Source of the DNA: Pieris napi
Lineage: Eukaryota > Arthropoda > Insecta > Lepidoptera > Pieridae
Direction of reading: 5' to 3'
Assembly: GCF_905475465.1 (NCBI RefSeq)
Contig: NC_062252.1
Location: forward strand, 9,362,001-9,426,000
DNA: 64,000 nucleotides
Below the pieces are notes generated by a model that had not been told where the DNA came from, searched no databases, and worked only from the letters and a program-made list of their open reading frames with translations. Every line of letters begins with the position of its first letter. Position 1 is the first letter of the stretch. Shown here in pieces: positions 44,831-56,599 of this stretch. A program made the position numbers and the translations under genes.

Positions 44831-45729
44831 GTGACGGTAACATAAACTAGATATTTCTGTTATATATTATGTAACGTAACAAAATGAAACTGTCCGTACT
44901 ATGACGGTACACTAAGCACATCAAAACATTGCTATATAGGAATGAGATGTAATTTAATATTTGCGTTATGAATCCCTTGTTTTTCTTCACAATGTTATTC
45001 ATTAAACGTAGTAACAATAAATGAAAATATTGATAAATTAAAGTATAACTCGTTTGCTATCTGACCAACACCTTATGAATTTGGTAGATGCTGAAATTAA
45101 ATTCTCGCTACATTTTACTAAGTAAGATAGTTGATAGGGTATTGATCGCCACGAAATTATTTTGATCACGAACCCAGTGAAGTAAGGTAAGACCCTCTAA
45201 ATCATGTTGACGAGATAAATTGAATATTTTGATAAAGGCCGGTCAGTGACGTAGCGGACCTTCATATAGTTTTGTAACATAATATTGTTATTTTCTCCGA
45301 TTCATTAGTTGGTTAGTAATAAAATTGGTGCTAACTAGATTTTTGTTGCATATAAATAAAATTATGTCGAGTGGTAGTAATTAAACTTTTTGTTGTCGTT
45401 TGACACCTGTTAAACCCTACTTTTTCACACTATAATACGGCAAAATCGAGTTGACATGATGTATGCTCTTACACTGTCCCGTTGTAGAACAACATTTATT
45501 TGCCGAGTTTTATTTTCGTTCACCATTCTCTTGCTATTCGCGTATTGTTATACCTAGCACAATTATACTATCGATTACATGGACAAACGACTATGGATTT
45601 ACTCGAGATTAAAATCATGGAATAGATTATTCTTGGTATAGTTACACGTGTATAAATTGAAGTTTGGTCGAATCGACCCTTAGAGATATATCCTTTCTAT
45701 TGTATAAAGTGTGCAAACCTTGTCTGCTG
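44831..45729. other. AT-rich DNA, nothing recognised
   Basis: No supported gene or repeat. Confidence 0.4.
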
Positions 45730-45985
45730 CTCTTGGCCTCAGATTTCTATATGTTTTTAGTTAGTTTTTTCCCTACTAAGTGATCTGCCTTCTGTACCTG
45801 ATACACGCCGTAGATTATATAGGCTTTAACATATCACATACAGCTTCCCGAAGGATTTTATCTTTCACCGCACGAGTATTTAATGCGTAGGATACATACA
45901 TGGAAAAATCCACTGATCTGCGATTTGAATGACCTCACGAGAATCGCACGCTGAAGCCACTAGCCCAAGATTGCCGTGTGTAAGC
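45730..45985 (-). mobile_element. Old SINE copy
   Basis: Reversed, it keeps GGCTAGTGGCTTCAGCGTGC (A box region), the CGAGGTCATT stretch and the middle of the SINE at 16552-16823 with many substitutions. Confidence 0.55.
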
Positions 45986-46431
45986 TGTACTATATTATAA
46001 GCTAACTAATAGTATTATTATCTTGAACACATCCGTGATTTCTGTTTCGATCTGATTTTTTTTGTTGAATAGTACTTATCGAGAGAATGTGAATGACAGG
46101 ATATTGTATCATTGATAAATAAAACTGGCAACTATAAGGGTCCCCGCACATGGGCCACCGGCCACAACCACAAAACGCCGCCACTGGCATATTTCCTGTA
46201 ATTTTCATACATTTTATATGGACTCGCCGCACACGGTGGCGCCGGTGGCGGCCACACGCTACAAATCGTCGCAGCTTGCTTCTTGTGGCTCGCACCGGCC
46301 ACTAAACGCCGACACAAAAAGCCGCCACACGCCACTCGCGCGATTCCGCGCCCCTCTCTCCCTTACCTCAGTTAACCTGAAGTCGACGGTAACGCACGCA
46401 CGTAGTCTGTGTTTCATATAGGTAGATAAAT

Positions 46432-46600
46432 ATGGATATAGAATTATTTATATCAGAGATACAATCCCGTCCTGCGATTTGGGATTCAAAAAGTGATAGT
46501 TTTAGTAATAGAGCAGAAAAATTTAAGGCCTGGGAAGAAATCTGCTAATTGTTTGTGGGAAATTTTTCGAATAAAACTGCCAAAGAAAAGAACATTGAAG
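46432..46600 (+). pseudogene. MADF-domain accessory protein exon, broken
   Basis: Starts MDIELFISEIQSRPAIWD and continues FKAWEEIC, the opening of an MADF DNA-binding domain, of the kind that helps Harbinger transposase bind its ends. A TAA at 46546 interrupts the frame, after which LFVGNFSNKTAKEKN leads to a GTAAGT donor at 46601. The rest of the gene is missing. Confidence 0.65.
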
Positions 46601-46667
46601 GTAAGTTTAATAAAATAATATGAAACTATATATTTATATTCTATTTTATTGCCACGGTATTGCTACT

Positions 46668-47159
46668 TTATTCATAAAATATTCTTTTAACGTAAGTATC
46701 TCTTGCAGTAGCCGCTCGTGTTACTGGCCAGCCTGTATTTTGTATATTTTCGAGTCCCACTATTTTCAAAGTGTGACGAAAATTGAAACCATCCCTTTTG
46801 CGAATAAATTTGTGCAAAATGCAACAAGATTTCACAATGTCTTCTGAGAAATGAACAGAAGTGTTTAATAGGCGATGTAATATTCTCCATTTGTTTGCTA
46901 GTACGCCGAAGGTACACTCAATGCAACGTCTGGCAGGGCTTAACCTATAATTGAAAACTTTTTTGTCTAAGTCCGAATATTTTCCAGAATATGGCCTCAT
47001 CATATTTTCACTGAGGCCAAATGCTTCATCATGTATAGTTCAATGGTTGTCGATTACCGACCTGTCGTAGTGAGGGGATATTTAATGTCTTTCTGTGTAT
47101 CCAATAACTACGGTTTTTATCAAAAGTAGCGCAATTAAACCTTCTTCGTCAGAGTCCAT
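46668..47159 (-). pseudogene. HARBI1-like transposase, internally deleted
   Basis: The minus strand begins MDSDEEGLIALLLI at 47159, soon shifts frame, and resumes as DEAFGLSENMMRPYSGKYSD, then YRLSPARRCIECTFGVLANK and WRILHRLL. The RR-x(2)-E-x(2)-FG motif carries the third catalytic residue of the DDE nuclease; the parts with the first two Asp are deleted. It cannot encode an active enzyme. The C-terminal open frame spans 47003 down to 46668. Confidence 0.75.
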
Positions 47160-47322
47160 TATGATACTGCAGGCAAGGGTTAAAAAAAGTAGCAGCCACC
47201 GACCGCAAGTGTCGACCACCGGCCACAAGTGGCTGTCGCGCGCTTCAGCTACCTTTGTAGCCGCTTCTAGCTTCTCGTGGCGGCGTTTGTGGCTGTGGCG
47301 TGTGGCCCGTGTGCGGCGACAG

Positions 47323-47721
47323 TAAAACAACAACGAACTATGTATAGTGTAGGCAGTGTATGCAGGTAACATGATTTATTACGAACTTAAGACTAATGTG
47401 CGAATTAAGTTATATAGGATTAGTAAAAGTACGAATAACAATAAATTAGTTTGACTTTGATTGATGTATTCACTCGCTAGTCCATTACAATGCCCGATTA
47501 AAGGATAAATAGAAGAAATCGTTACTAATAACAAATAGTTTCTTTGCAATTGTTATATTAAAACTCTCCCACATTATAAAGGCACCTTGCCTTTAAAAGT
47601 CTAATCACTTTACCCTTGAAAGTATTACGCAATTGATATTGATTGGTGCATCGTGGTGCACATTATTATAATTCCGGAATAATATATGACATTTTTTAAT
47701 GTTTCAATAACTATTCCTAGT
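47323..47721. other. AT-rich DNA, nothing recognised
   Basis: No supported feature. Confidence 0.4.
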
Positions 47722-47862
47722 TACAGTCTGTATCTACGGATACGACCATTGATATATCATTTGTAAAGAACGTATGTTTTAGAAAACAAATTCGGTGAAT
47801 CATTAATGTATAGAAGAAACAGTAATGGGTCCAGTATGCTTCCCTGAGGGTCACCTTATATC
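47722..47862 (-). mobile_element. LINE reverse-transcriptase core fragment
   Basis: Reversed, it reads GDPQGSILDPLLFLLYINDS, the RT motif B region, then after a one-base shift FTNDISMVVS, a decayed version of the FADD active-site box. Isolated and dead. Confidence 0.7.
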
Positions 47863-47917
47863 ATTTATTACCAATAAAGGTCCTTTTTATAGATTAATGA
47901 ACCTAATAATAAATAAA

Positions 47918-48010
47918 AAAACAATGGCGCTACAATCCAATCCGGGTCTTGACCTCAGATTGCATCTGATTCTTTGAGATGATAGAAAGTCCATTTCCAC
48001 AAGTTTAAAT
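47918..48010 (-). mobile_element. SINE 3' fragment
   Basis: AATGGCGCTACAATCC and TCTTGACCTCAGATT are the reversed 3' end of the SINE at 16552-16823. Confidence 0.55.
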
Positions 48011-48414
48011 GAGCCTTTTAGTGCGCTATATACTGTACTACTATATTGGCGTAGTCTTTAGCATGCTTGACTGTATAATGTTGGATTGTTTAGGATTATA
48101 GATAAAAGTTTCAAAAAATTCAATCAACATTACATTACTGTCAACTGAAAAGGAGAAAAAATGTGTGGATCTTGAAAGTACCAAAACGATATTGATGTAG
48201 TTTCGACTGTTCGAAGTTGGAATATCCATGGCATCATCTTGATATGATCATCAGCATTACTCGGGTCGTAACCGACACTCGGCCTTACTAAAACATCAGA
48301 GTAAACCTTCACTAAACCTAAACTAAAAAACTAAACCTTAAATAAACTAAATTTTATTAAGAATATTTATAAATAATTTCAATTCAGATTTGAAATTGTA
48401 ACTCAATGCCATGA

Positions 48415-48580
48415 CACTCCAGTGGGCAGCTGCCACTGAAGTATTTCCGAACCAATTCCACTTAGAGGCCTTCAAGAAAAGAGTGTACCAAACCTTAAAA
48501 GGCCGGCAACGCACTCGCGGCCCTCTGTCCATCGCGGTATCACTTAACATCCAGTAAGGCCTGCCCGTTTGCCCCAAGAA
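48415..48580 (+). mobile_element. CR1-like LINE 3' end, decayed
   Basis: CACTGAAGTATTTCCGAACC, then AAAGGCCGGCAACGCACTCG and ATCACTTAACATCCAG, with several deletions relative to 32712-32970. Confidence 0.65.
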
Positions 48581-50030
48581 AGTTTTTCGTGGAATCATAA
48601 CTGGAAAACAATAACAAGCGTCAAAGTTATTACAGTTTTCTAATAGTTTGACTATATTTGCCTTTACAGTGTAAGACAAGACATTTAGGCTTGTGTTGGT
48701 ACAATTAACATAATTGTAAGATTGTAATCTTACTAAGTAAGCTTTGATCTAATGGCAGTCCACAATAGAGTAATATTGCGATGACACTATTGGTCAATAT
48801 AGCGAACAATACAAAGCATCATGTCGTCCAAATTGTTACTATAATATACTATATACAAGTATGACTAGCCTAGAGTGAAATGCTTTTAAGCTTAATGCTA
48901 TATAATATATGATATAAGAATAATGTACCTATATTATTTTAATGTACCTATGAAATGCAATCAAGCCAGGCGTGATTTACCTTTCAGAACAAGTGGTCTT
49001 GCTAAATTCAAAAAAGGTATCATAGCGAAACACAACATATTACCCCATTTCATAAAAAGATTCAGATTGCTCTCTTTTAATTAAAGTACTTTATCGGCTG
49101 TTTTTGTCAATACCATGTCGAAATCCGGCTGTCAACAAAAAGAAACCTATATGCATAGTTAATACTTGATTATATTATAATGGAAAACATCGTGAATATT
49201 TATATGTAAGTATATACAGTGTAGGTACCTACATATAATGGAACGTAAAAATCGACGGTGCATCAAGAACCGGAACAAGTAAACATCTGCAGAAACACAA
49301 TGCTTTTACCATCAATATTTTTAAATCATACTTTTTATAAATATAAAATAATTATGCTTCGGGTCTGTAAAGATATTTACGATTTCGATCGAAGACCTCA
49401 TTTCGTCTCCTGGGTCTCTTGTCTCCCATACAGTAAAGGGATATCCAGGTTATTTAGGTATTGCGTCCGCGTAGGGCGCAAACTCGCAGACTAGCGACCA
49501 CGACAGACAAAATATGCTCTACCACAAATAACCCTCAATCGACCAATTTGATACGAAAGTTATTTTTTCCGTGATACAATTCCGACATACAAACAAGTGA
49601 TGAATCTGCTTTTAGGTATTACAGAAAATATAATATAGAATGATTCAATATGCGACACACAATAATTGTTTGATTGTTCTCGAACGATTGTTCGTGTGAA
49701 ATGAATTTTAAATCAGTCATTGTTGTCTAGATAGATTCTTTATATTTTATTGCGTTGTTAATTTAATTTGTTGTTCGTAATAAATCTTCTTGAAACAGTA
49801 AATCCTTATTCAATTCTAGCTGTTATATCCTCTTAGTTGAATTTACATCAGTGTAATTCAAATATCTAGAGATTGTCGCTAATCTGAGTTCTTGCATAAT
49901 AATGTGATCCTTGAGCGAATAATTTATGTGTTAAGTGAGCTTTTGATATACCTAGGCCTTATGAATATACTAATATATGTAATCTTAACTTTTATCTATT
50001 AAAAAGTATCTTAAAATTTAATCACAAATT
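48581..50030. other. AT-rich intergenic DNA, nothing recognised
   Basis: No protein-like ORF or repeat boundary could be supported over this stretch. Confidence 0.4.
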
Positions 50031-50039
50031 ATGTAAACG

Positions 50040-50264
50040 TAAGACCAATTCGAGAATTTTTTAAATTTATTCCTTGAACTCGAGGAAGGTTTTTATGGAG
50101 AGGAATTCTTTTATTTTTGAAAAAATGTAAAATTAGGTTTTTATTCTGGAAAATCGATCTGTGAGGTAGCATAGCAAAATGTTCCATATGTTGGTATGTA
50201 GCTACTAAAGAGGTAGGGTAAGTAAAAAAATATATTATGGCGAAACAAAGTTCGCGGGAGCTAG
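50040..50264 (+). mobile_element. Helitron-like fragment
   Basis: Ends AAAGTTCGCGGGAGCTAG before T at 50264, a Helitron 3' terminus; the body (CCTTGAACTCGAGGAAGG) resembles the 22804 and 25453 elements. The 5' end is unclear. Confidence 0.5.
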
Positions 50265-50399
50265 TTTTTAATATAAATGTAACTTTCTTTGCATCCATTT
50301 AGCACTTGCTGAAACCCTAAAATCGACGATAAGAGTAAGGTACTCTGTCCACCATACCACGCGATCTAACTTTATTTTTATTTTTAATAAATTTTTTTG

Positions 50400-50590
50400 G
50401 AGAGCAGAGTTGGCCTAGTGGCTTCAGCGTGCGACTCTCATCCCTGAGGTCGTAGGTTCAATCCCCAGATGTGCCCCAATGGACTTTCTTTCTATGTGCG
50501 AATTTAACATTCGCTCGAACGGTGAAAGAAAACATCGTGAGGAAACCGGTTTGCCTTAGACCCAAAAAGTCAACGGCGTGTGTCAGTAAC
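50400..50590 (+). mobile_element. tRNA-derived SINE, 5' part intact
   Basis: AGTTGGCCTAGTGGCTTCAG (A box), GGTTCAATCC (B box), AACATTCGCTCGAACGGTGA and GTGAGGAAACCGG in order; the 3' third is missing. Same family as 16552-16823. Confidence 0.8.
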
Positions 50591-51006
50591 TAAAAATAAT
50601 AAGAGAGACTTTCGAATTTTTTGATCCTGATCAATAATTAATGCAATGTCGCCCCAACAGTTTTATTTTGTAGGCGTTATAGCAACATAACGTAGAAATC
50701 TATGCTGCATTTTTATAGTAAAACGTAAGCTTATATTAGACATAATTAAATCATTTCAGAAGCTCTTTCATGCAGATATTAAATTCTTTGGCTATTGTAC
50801 GTTGTAAGTAAGGTAGAATTCCTGAAACGACATTTCATTCACAACGATTTATTTGTTTTTTTCATAATATATGAGTCCTCTATTTGATATACGGTTTTAT
50901 AAGCATAATTTATTCTTTATGTTTTTTTTAAGACAATTCACACCAATTGACCTAGTACCATGCTAAGCTGGTGAAGCTTGTGTTATGGGTACAAGGCAAC
51001 GGATAT

Positions 51007-54000
51007 CGCACACCCAGAACAATACTGAATTAAGTCTAAAAATCCCAAAATCGACTTATTTATTTAGAACAATAGGCAATTTTTTTCCGCGCATACCACT
51101 AAGACAGCCATATCTATATTTGCAAAAACAGCCAACAGATGTCGCGCTAAGTCTCTATTAGTGAATTAATAACTACCGAGTCGTACCGCGAATATGAATC
51201 TAATTCCAGTTGGGACATGTTCGTCTATGGAAGCAGCATGTAGTGACGTTACGAAACAGTGAATTATTTCGTAATAATTAAGTATTGTTAAATGCAAGTA
51301 GAAAATTACTCCGAATTATTTAGTTTTAATACAGTGTTGGTGAATTTCCTGTTTCTGCTGATTTGATAGTATTTCTAAATAATACTGTATTGGTGACGAA
51401 GGTATGTTATATTTTTTTAATTATTCCAAAATAGTACAGTGTTGTTTGATAAAGGTGAAAATTAGTTCAATGATGCACTATTGTTGGTAAATCTGAATAA
51501 TGTTATAATTTCTGTAAAAAGAGCAATATTTTATTTTTTAATACTAAGAATTACTACTTATTATCTAAACTAAAAGAATACTTTTGAAAATTGTTTTTTT
51601 AATTTATTTAAAAGAAGATCTAACATGTTTTTTGAGATAATGCAGTATTAATGAATGAAATTTAATATTTTATGTTATTTGGCAGATGATGAAGGGTCGG
51701 GGTCTATTGTTGCTTGAAAAAGCAATGGAAGCAACCTCAAAAGAAGCTGGGTCAACTGCTCAACAAAGAAAAATAAAAATTTGTGCTGAAAATGAAGCAA
51801 ATGCATCACCATCATCACTCGTGGTATCACCAGTCACGTCATCAGCTATCACGGTATCACCTATTGCAGCATCAGCTCTCGAGGTATCACCTATTGTAGC
51901 TTCAAAAAAGTCTTTAACACCTGATAAGAGTAATGAAAGTGATTTTATAGATGATTCGGATACGGATCCTACTTTTTCTATCCAAAAAAGACAAAAATCC
52001 CGGCCACCTCTAATACCTAGACGAGTATCTTCGTCTTCCTGCTCAAGTACCTCTTCAGACTCCAGCTCATCGTCATCAAGCTCTAGCAGCTCGAACAGTT
52101 CATCTGATAATGAATCCAATAGACCAGGCCCATCTGCAGCAGATACCCAAGTTGTTTCCATTGAACCTGCTCCAACAGACCCCAAGCCAAGAAGAAAACG
52201 AGTACGAAACCCTGCTGCCTGGAAATCAAAGATTGCTAAAACATTGCGCAATACAGGTAAATCTTATGTTTCTCTATCAAACCCCACAAAAAAGATCGCA
52301 GAACGTCGAATCCGTCCATCTTGTGGCGATAAATGTAAATTAAAATGCAAAACTAAAATAAACGAAGAGGCAAGGCAGGATATTTTCGAAAAATATTGGC
52401 TTCTGGGAGATCTAGAGAGGCAAAGAGAATACATTGTCAGGCACACGCAAGAAATAAAACCAAAATATAGGTACATTACTTCTCAAAAATTAAGAGCTTT
52501 GAATTCGGCGTATTATTTTGAAATAGATGGTGTGAAGATTAGGGTCTGCAAAGATTTTTTTAAGGCTACACTGAGCGTATGTGACAGATACATTAAGACA
52601 GCCCTTTCAAAGAAACGAGATGACGGTTTTATAGACGCTGATGCTCGTGGGAAGCATGGAAATCAGCGCAAAATAGACTCTGAAGTAAAAGATAGTGTGT
52701 TCAATTTTATAAACTCTATCCCAAGAATAGAGTCTCATTACCTAAGAGCTCAAACCACACGAGAATATATCTCATGCGAGAAATGCCTAGCAGACTTGTA
52801 TCGAGATTATAAAAACCTCAGAGAGCAAAATAACTTACCCCCTGCATCAGCTTCAACTTTTAGTAGGATATTCAATGAGGAGTTCAACATTTCATTTTAT
52901 GTTCCAAAGAAGGATCAATGTGACCTTTGCGAAAGTTATAAAAATGCCGATGGTGAAGACAAGGCTAGGTTAAGTGAAAATTATGAAAACCACCTGAAAG
53001 AAAAAGGACTGGCCAGATTGGAAAAGGAGGCTGATAAAAACAATAAAAATGTCGTTGTAGCAGTGTACGACCTCCAAGCAGTTATGCAGGTTCCTAAAGG
53101 ACAAGTTTCCCTGTTTTTCTATAAATCACGTATTAACTGTCTTAACTTGACTGTAAGCGACTTAAATGCAAAGGATGTTGTTTGTTTTTTCTGGGATGAA
53201 ACCGAAGCGAAGCGTGGTGCAAATGAGATCGGTAGTTGTGTCCTTGCAAACATTGAGTTGATTCTTGCAAAAAGTGATCCTAATAATGACGTGGATATCA
53301 TATTCTATAGCGACAATTGCTGTGGGCAACAAAAAAACAAATACTTACTATCTGTCTATGCTTACGCAGTTAACAATATGCTAAGAGTTAATTCCATAAC
53401 ACATAAATTTTTGATCCGCGGACATTCTCAAAATGAAGGGGACAACGTCCACAGTGTAATAGAAAAACAGATTAAAAGACACTTAAAATCTGGTCCTATT
53501 TATTGCCCACAGCAATATGCTACTTTAATTCGTACTGCGAAAAAAACAGGACAGCCGTATCATGTAAAAGAACTTTTACACAACGACTTTTATGACCTTA
53601 AAGTCCTTCAGGAATCTTGGGGCAATAATTTCAATGTGGATGAGGACAATAACCAAGTCAAGTGGATTGACATTAAGCAACTTCGCGTTGAAAAGCAACA
53701 TCCTTTGAATGTCTTCTATAAAACATCGTACAGTGAAACTGATTTTAAGAAAGTTTGTGTTCGAAATCGATCAAGGCGCTACAAAGATCAAAACTTTTCT
53801 CCACAATTGCTTAAAGCATATACAGAAAAACAACCTCTGGCTGAAAACAAAAAGAGAGATATAATGGAATTAATTGAAAAAAATATTATTCCCACTAATT
53901 ATGTCAACTCTTATTACAAGACAGCATTAAATTTAGAGTAGCACAGCACTTACAGGAAACCTAATTTCGATATCTGAGTACCCTGTTGTTATTTTATTTT

Positions 54001-54947
54001 TTATAGTAATTTTAAGGCAGTCCATAGATAATTATTATGTAAGTAAACCTGTGATGTTACACTGTTGTGATTTAAATAAGACTTGTTAAACTAAAAAGAC
54101 TTGTTAAAGTAAGTAGTAGGTATGCTCTTAGAGTTCTTTGTACATAGGTACAAATAAATATATATTCTATGTTCCTATTAGGCTAACTTTTTATTTAAAT
54201 AACATCTAGTCCAGTTTTTGGATTATTTTATGTGGGTAGCTAAGCCATTATCGCAGCCATGTTCACGAGTGTTAGCAAAGTACCTACCACTTAAAATAAG
54301 TACTTAATAAGTAAGTAGGAAGTTAAAGTTTGTGCCTCGTTTTATTACTACCTTTTGAATCTTTATCTTTATCTTTGTTTTTTTTTCTTATTTGAATCTT
54401 TGTATATTTTTTGGTTTAAGATTGTGTTTTTTTTGCTTTGATCTATGGGTCTCATACGACCACAAACATGTAAGACTGTTTTTTTTTTCATAACATAGCT
54501 GATGACACTGTAACAGTGTATAATAAAAGTGCATGCTGATTATCATACACATCGTTATTTTATTTACCGTTTTATACATTCTATATATAGGATACATTCT
54601 TGAAATTGAAACAGATAATTCTTTGCTGAATATTTACAACCAATATATGATAGGATTACACTGCATTATTTCAGAATCAATCAGTAAGAACGGAGTAAAT
54701 AGAAATATTTTTTATTTTATTGGTTCAATAGTTTTACAACAGTGAATTAAGTTGAAAAGTAAGGATTTAACACTTTATGTGAACTTTTTACAGTAATTAA
54801 CTAATGCCATACTGATAAGCATTTGATTCATCACACAATATCTAAAACACCTAGGAATAACTTTTCATCTAACATGAGAGAACAGTTTTTAGTCGATACT
54901 CAAATAATTCCTGTTTTGACTTAGTGCAGTGTTGATCTGGGGGTGCG
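51007..54947 (+). mobile_element. DNA transposon with intact gene, 3.9 kb
   Basis: Inverted ends begin CGCACACCCAGAACAA on the left and, reversed, CGCACCCCCAGATCAA on the right; homology runs about 30 bp. ATAT borders both sides (51003-51006, 54948-54951), giving a 4-bp target duplication. Words related to TACAGTGTTG are repeated inside both ends (51330, 51382, 51436; reversed or mixed at 54057, 54504-54520, 54656, 54925), as expected of transposase-binding sites. It contains one large intact gene. A 4-bp AT-rich target fits Sola-type elements, but I cannot confirm the superfamily. Confidence 0.75.
51686..53941 (+). CDS. Putative DDE-type transposase, 751 aa, intact
   Basis: A single open exon. 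Order of parts: short N-terminus with GRGLLLLEKAM; low-complexity acidic and Ser-rich tract (about 110-150); basic RRKRVRNP; a Cys cluster SCGDKCKLKCKTKI with IFEKYW downstream (about 211-245), likely zinc-binding DNA recognition; a second Cys group DQCDLCESY (about 410); then a core with VVAVYDLQAVM, IIFYSDNCCGQQKN and RGHSQNEGDNVHSVIEKQIK, in which the Asp, Asp and Glu are good candidates for an RNase-H-fold catalytic triad. I recognise this core from multi-copy arthropod proteins (DUF7869-like). It lies inside matching inverted repeats, so it is probably the mobilising enzyme. A splice-acceptor-like GGCAG just before the ATG hints at a 5' UTR intron. Assignment to Sola or another superfamily is uncertain. 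Confidence 0.7.
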   Translation: MMKGRGLLLLEKAMEATSKEAGSTAQQRKIKICAENEANASPSSLVVSPVTSSAITVSPIAASALEVSPIVASKKSLTPDKSNESDFIDDSDTDPTFSIQKRQKSRPPLIPRRVSSSSCSSTSSDSSSSSSSSSSSNSSSDNESNRPGPSAADTQVVSIEPAPTDPKPRRKRVRNPAAWKSKIAKTLRNTGKSYVSLSNPTKKIAERRIRPSCGDKCKLKCKTKINEEARQDIFEKYWLLGDLERQREYIVRHTQEIKPKYRYITSQKLRALNSAYYFEIDGVKIRVCKDFFKATLSVCDRYIKTALSKKRDDGFIDADARGKHGNQRKIDSEVKDSVFNFINSIPRIESHYLRAQTTREYISCEKCLADLYRDYKNLREQNNLPPASASTFSRIFNEEFNISFYVPKKDQCDLCESYKNADGEDKARLSENYENHLKEKGLARLEKEADKNNKNVVVAVYDLQAVMQVPKGQVSLFFYKSRINCLNLTVSDLNAKDVVCFFWDETEAKRGANEIGSCVLANIELILAKSDPNNDVDIIFYSDNCCGQQKNKYLLSVYAYAVNNMLRVNSITHKFLIRGHSQNEGDNVHSVIEKQIKRHLKSGPIYCPQQYATLIRTAKKTGQPYHVKELLHNDFYDLKVLQESWGNNFNVDEDNNQVKWIDIKQLRVEKQHPLNVFYKTSYSETDFKKVCVRNRSRRYKDQNFSPQLLKAYTEKQPLAENKKRDIMELIEKNIIPTNYVNSYYKTALNLE

Positions 54948-54951
54948 ATAT

Positions 54952-55118
54952 ACATACATAGTATAGATAGATATACATATAAATACATATTTAAACACCC
55001 AAGACCTAATCACAATACCAAATGCTCATCACATCGATGTTCGTCTCAGCCGGGGATCGAACCCGGGACCCATGGATTCGCAGTCAGGGGTACTAACCAC
55101 TTGACTTTATGATCATAT
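54952..55118 (-). mobile_element. tRNA-derived SINE, third family
   Basis: Reversed, the head has CAAGTGGTTAGTACCCC (A box area) and GGGTTCGATCCCCGGCTGAG (B box), then CTTGGGTGTTTAAATATG and a TATG-rich tail that abuts the right end of the DNA transposon. Confidence 0.7.
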
Positions 55119-55369
55119 ACAGAAGGCTATCAAATAATGATCGAAGAACGGGATACGTTCTGAGCCCAAGACCCATATAAGGTTGTACCACTGGATTTTT
55201 AGCTATTGTTATTATAAATAAATATATTTTAAACTATGTACATAAGCGCCCTAGTCCTTATCAGTAGTCAGGGGGTGAGATTGAAGATCATGTTCAATAA
55301 TTTTATTAACGAATTATGATTATTTAAACTCGAAATTTATACTCCCGCAACCCAAAGACGAAATTATGA

Positions 55370-55494
55370 TTTAAAGAAAACACTTTTTAACCGGATTGAA
55401 GTACATAACCTTATGTTAAATTTAAAATTATGTAAAATAATTGTAAACATACATATACATAACTTCAATCCGGTTAAAAAGAGTTTTCTTTAAA
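55370..55494. repeat. 33-bp hairpin repeat
   Basis: 55370-55402 and 55462-55494 are complementary with one mismatch, spacer 59 bp. The spacer resembles the repeat at 29574-29635. No ORF. Confidence 0.75.
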
Positions 55495-56094
55495 TGTGTA
55501 AAGGATGCAATAAAAGACAATTAAAACAAAGTCATTCTAATTGCACTCTTTTATTTAAAGTTTATTATTGGCTGTTTCTGTCAAATAGTGTTACTCTGTT
55601 TTTATGTCAATAAAAGACATTACGATATTATGATGTTTTCTTTAGACACGAATATCATGTTACTGACGCTATTTCACCATTGTCTCTTAAAAATTGAAAA
55701 CCCAAATTCCGTGGTTTTAAATGTAAACTTTTGGAAAAACTGTACGAAACTTGCAGGATATTCTCGGATAGACAGTTTGTTACGTGCGCATAGTGAAACG
55801 TAAACAACAAGTATTGAATTTTCTTTGAAACTGCTGACATGAGACTTTTGTGCCTGTACTATTCCAGTTTCTGTTTTATTTAAAACGTAAAAATGTATGT
55901 AGAGGGGACGCTAAAAGTATAAGCTACGGAGGTAGCCTTACTTCTTTGTAAGATGGTGACACTTTTTGAAATTTCTGACATACCAACCAACCTAGAAATG
56001 TGTTTTGATTTGCAGTGAATATTTTCTGTGTGAATCGAAACATTAGTTAATTTACCAATATTTTTCTTTTGTTATTTTTTTTTTCAGTGCTACA
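55495..56094. other. AT-rich DNA, nothing recognised
   Basis: No supported feature. Confidence 0.35.
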
Positions 56095-56190
56095 ACTGAG
56101 GCAATCGGGCAGGAGGCTCAACCGATGGTATGCCCATGGACACTCAATTCTAAAAGGTTCGCGAGTGCGTTGCCGGCCTTTTAAAGTAAA
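56095..56190 (-). mobile_element. CR1-like LINE tail, reversed
   Basis: Reversed: AAAGGCCGGCAACGCACTCG, then GTGTCCATGGGCATACC and GAGCCTCCTGCCCG. Only the tail remains. Confidence 0.65.
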
Positions 56191-56599
56191 AGAAGTTGGT
56201 AAAAGAGTTACCTATATATGTTGTAAAATTGGTCCGGGAATACGGGCAGCAGGTTCCCGTTATTACCAAGAAGGTAATAAATAATCTTGTAAAACAGATT
56301 TCTTAACTACAAGTTATAAAAACCTAAAGTCGTAAACAAAAAGTAACAAAACGTGATGTTGCTACAAATTTCAATAAAAGCATCTTACCATATTTCACTT
56401 AGTACCGACCCGATTTGCGTACCGTGTAGAATCTAATAAAATACAGAACAACACATGTTTTTAGTATAGGCACCTTCTATATAAAGGGGATTTAATTTTA
56501 ACGATGAATATTTTCGTCTCTAGTTTCAATTATAATTAGCATATTGTTTTCTCGGGAAGAAAGCGTTATTTAACGTTGTTTTTGGAATCCAGTGGTGTA

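Larger units (their letters stand above)
46138..47322. mobile_element. PIF/Harbinger deletion derivative, 1185 bp
   Basis: TAA flanks both ends (46135-46137, 47323-47325), the Harbinger target. The ends are GC-rich inverted repeats sharing CCGCACA and GGGCCAC with many internal GCCAC words. Remnants of both genes that autonomous Harbingers carry are inside: a MADF-type DNA-binding protein exon on the + strand and HARBI1-type transposase pieces on the minus strand. Confidence 0.8.

Noticed and set aside
46002..46421. Several Cys/Arg-rich ORFs on both strands
   Set aside because: They come from GC-rich GCCAC repeats at the Harbinger end and not from a coding gene.
51760..52251. 163-codon ORF on the minus strand
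   Set aside because: It is the shadow of the Ser- and acidic-rich part of the transposase gene, whose codons read openly on the opposite strand.
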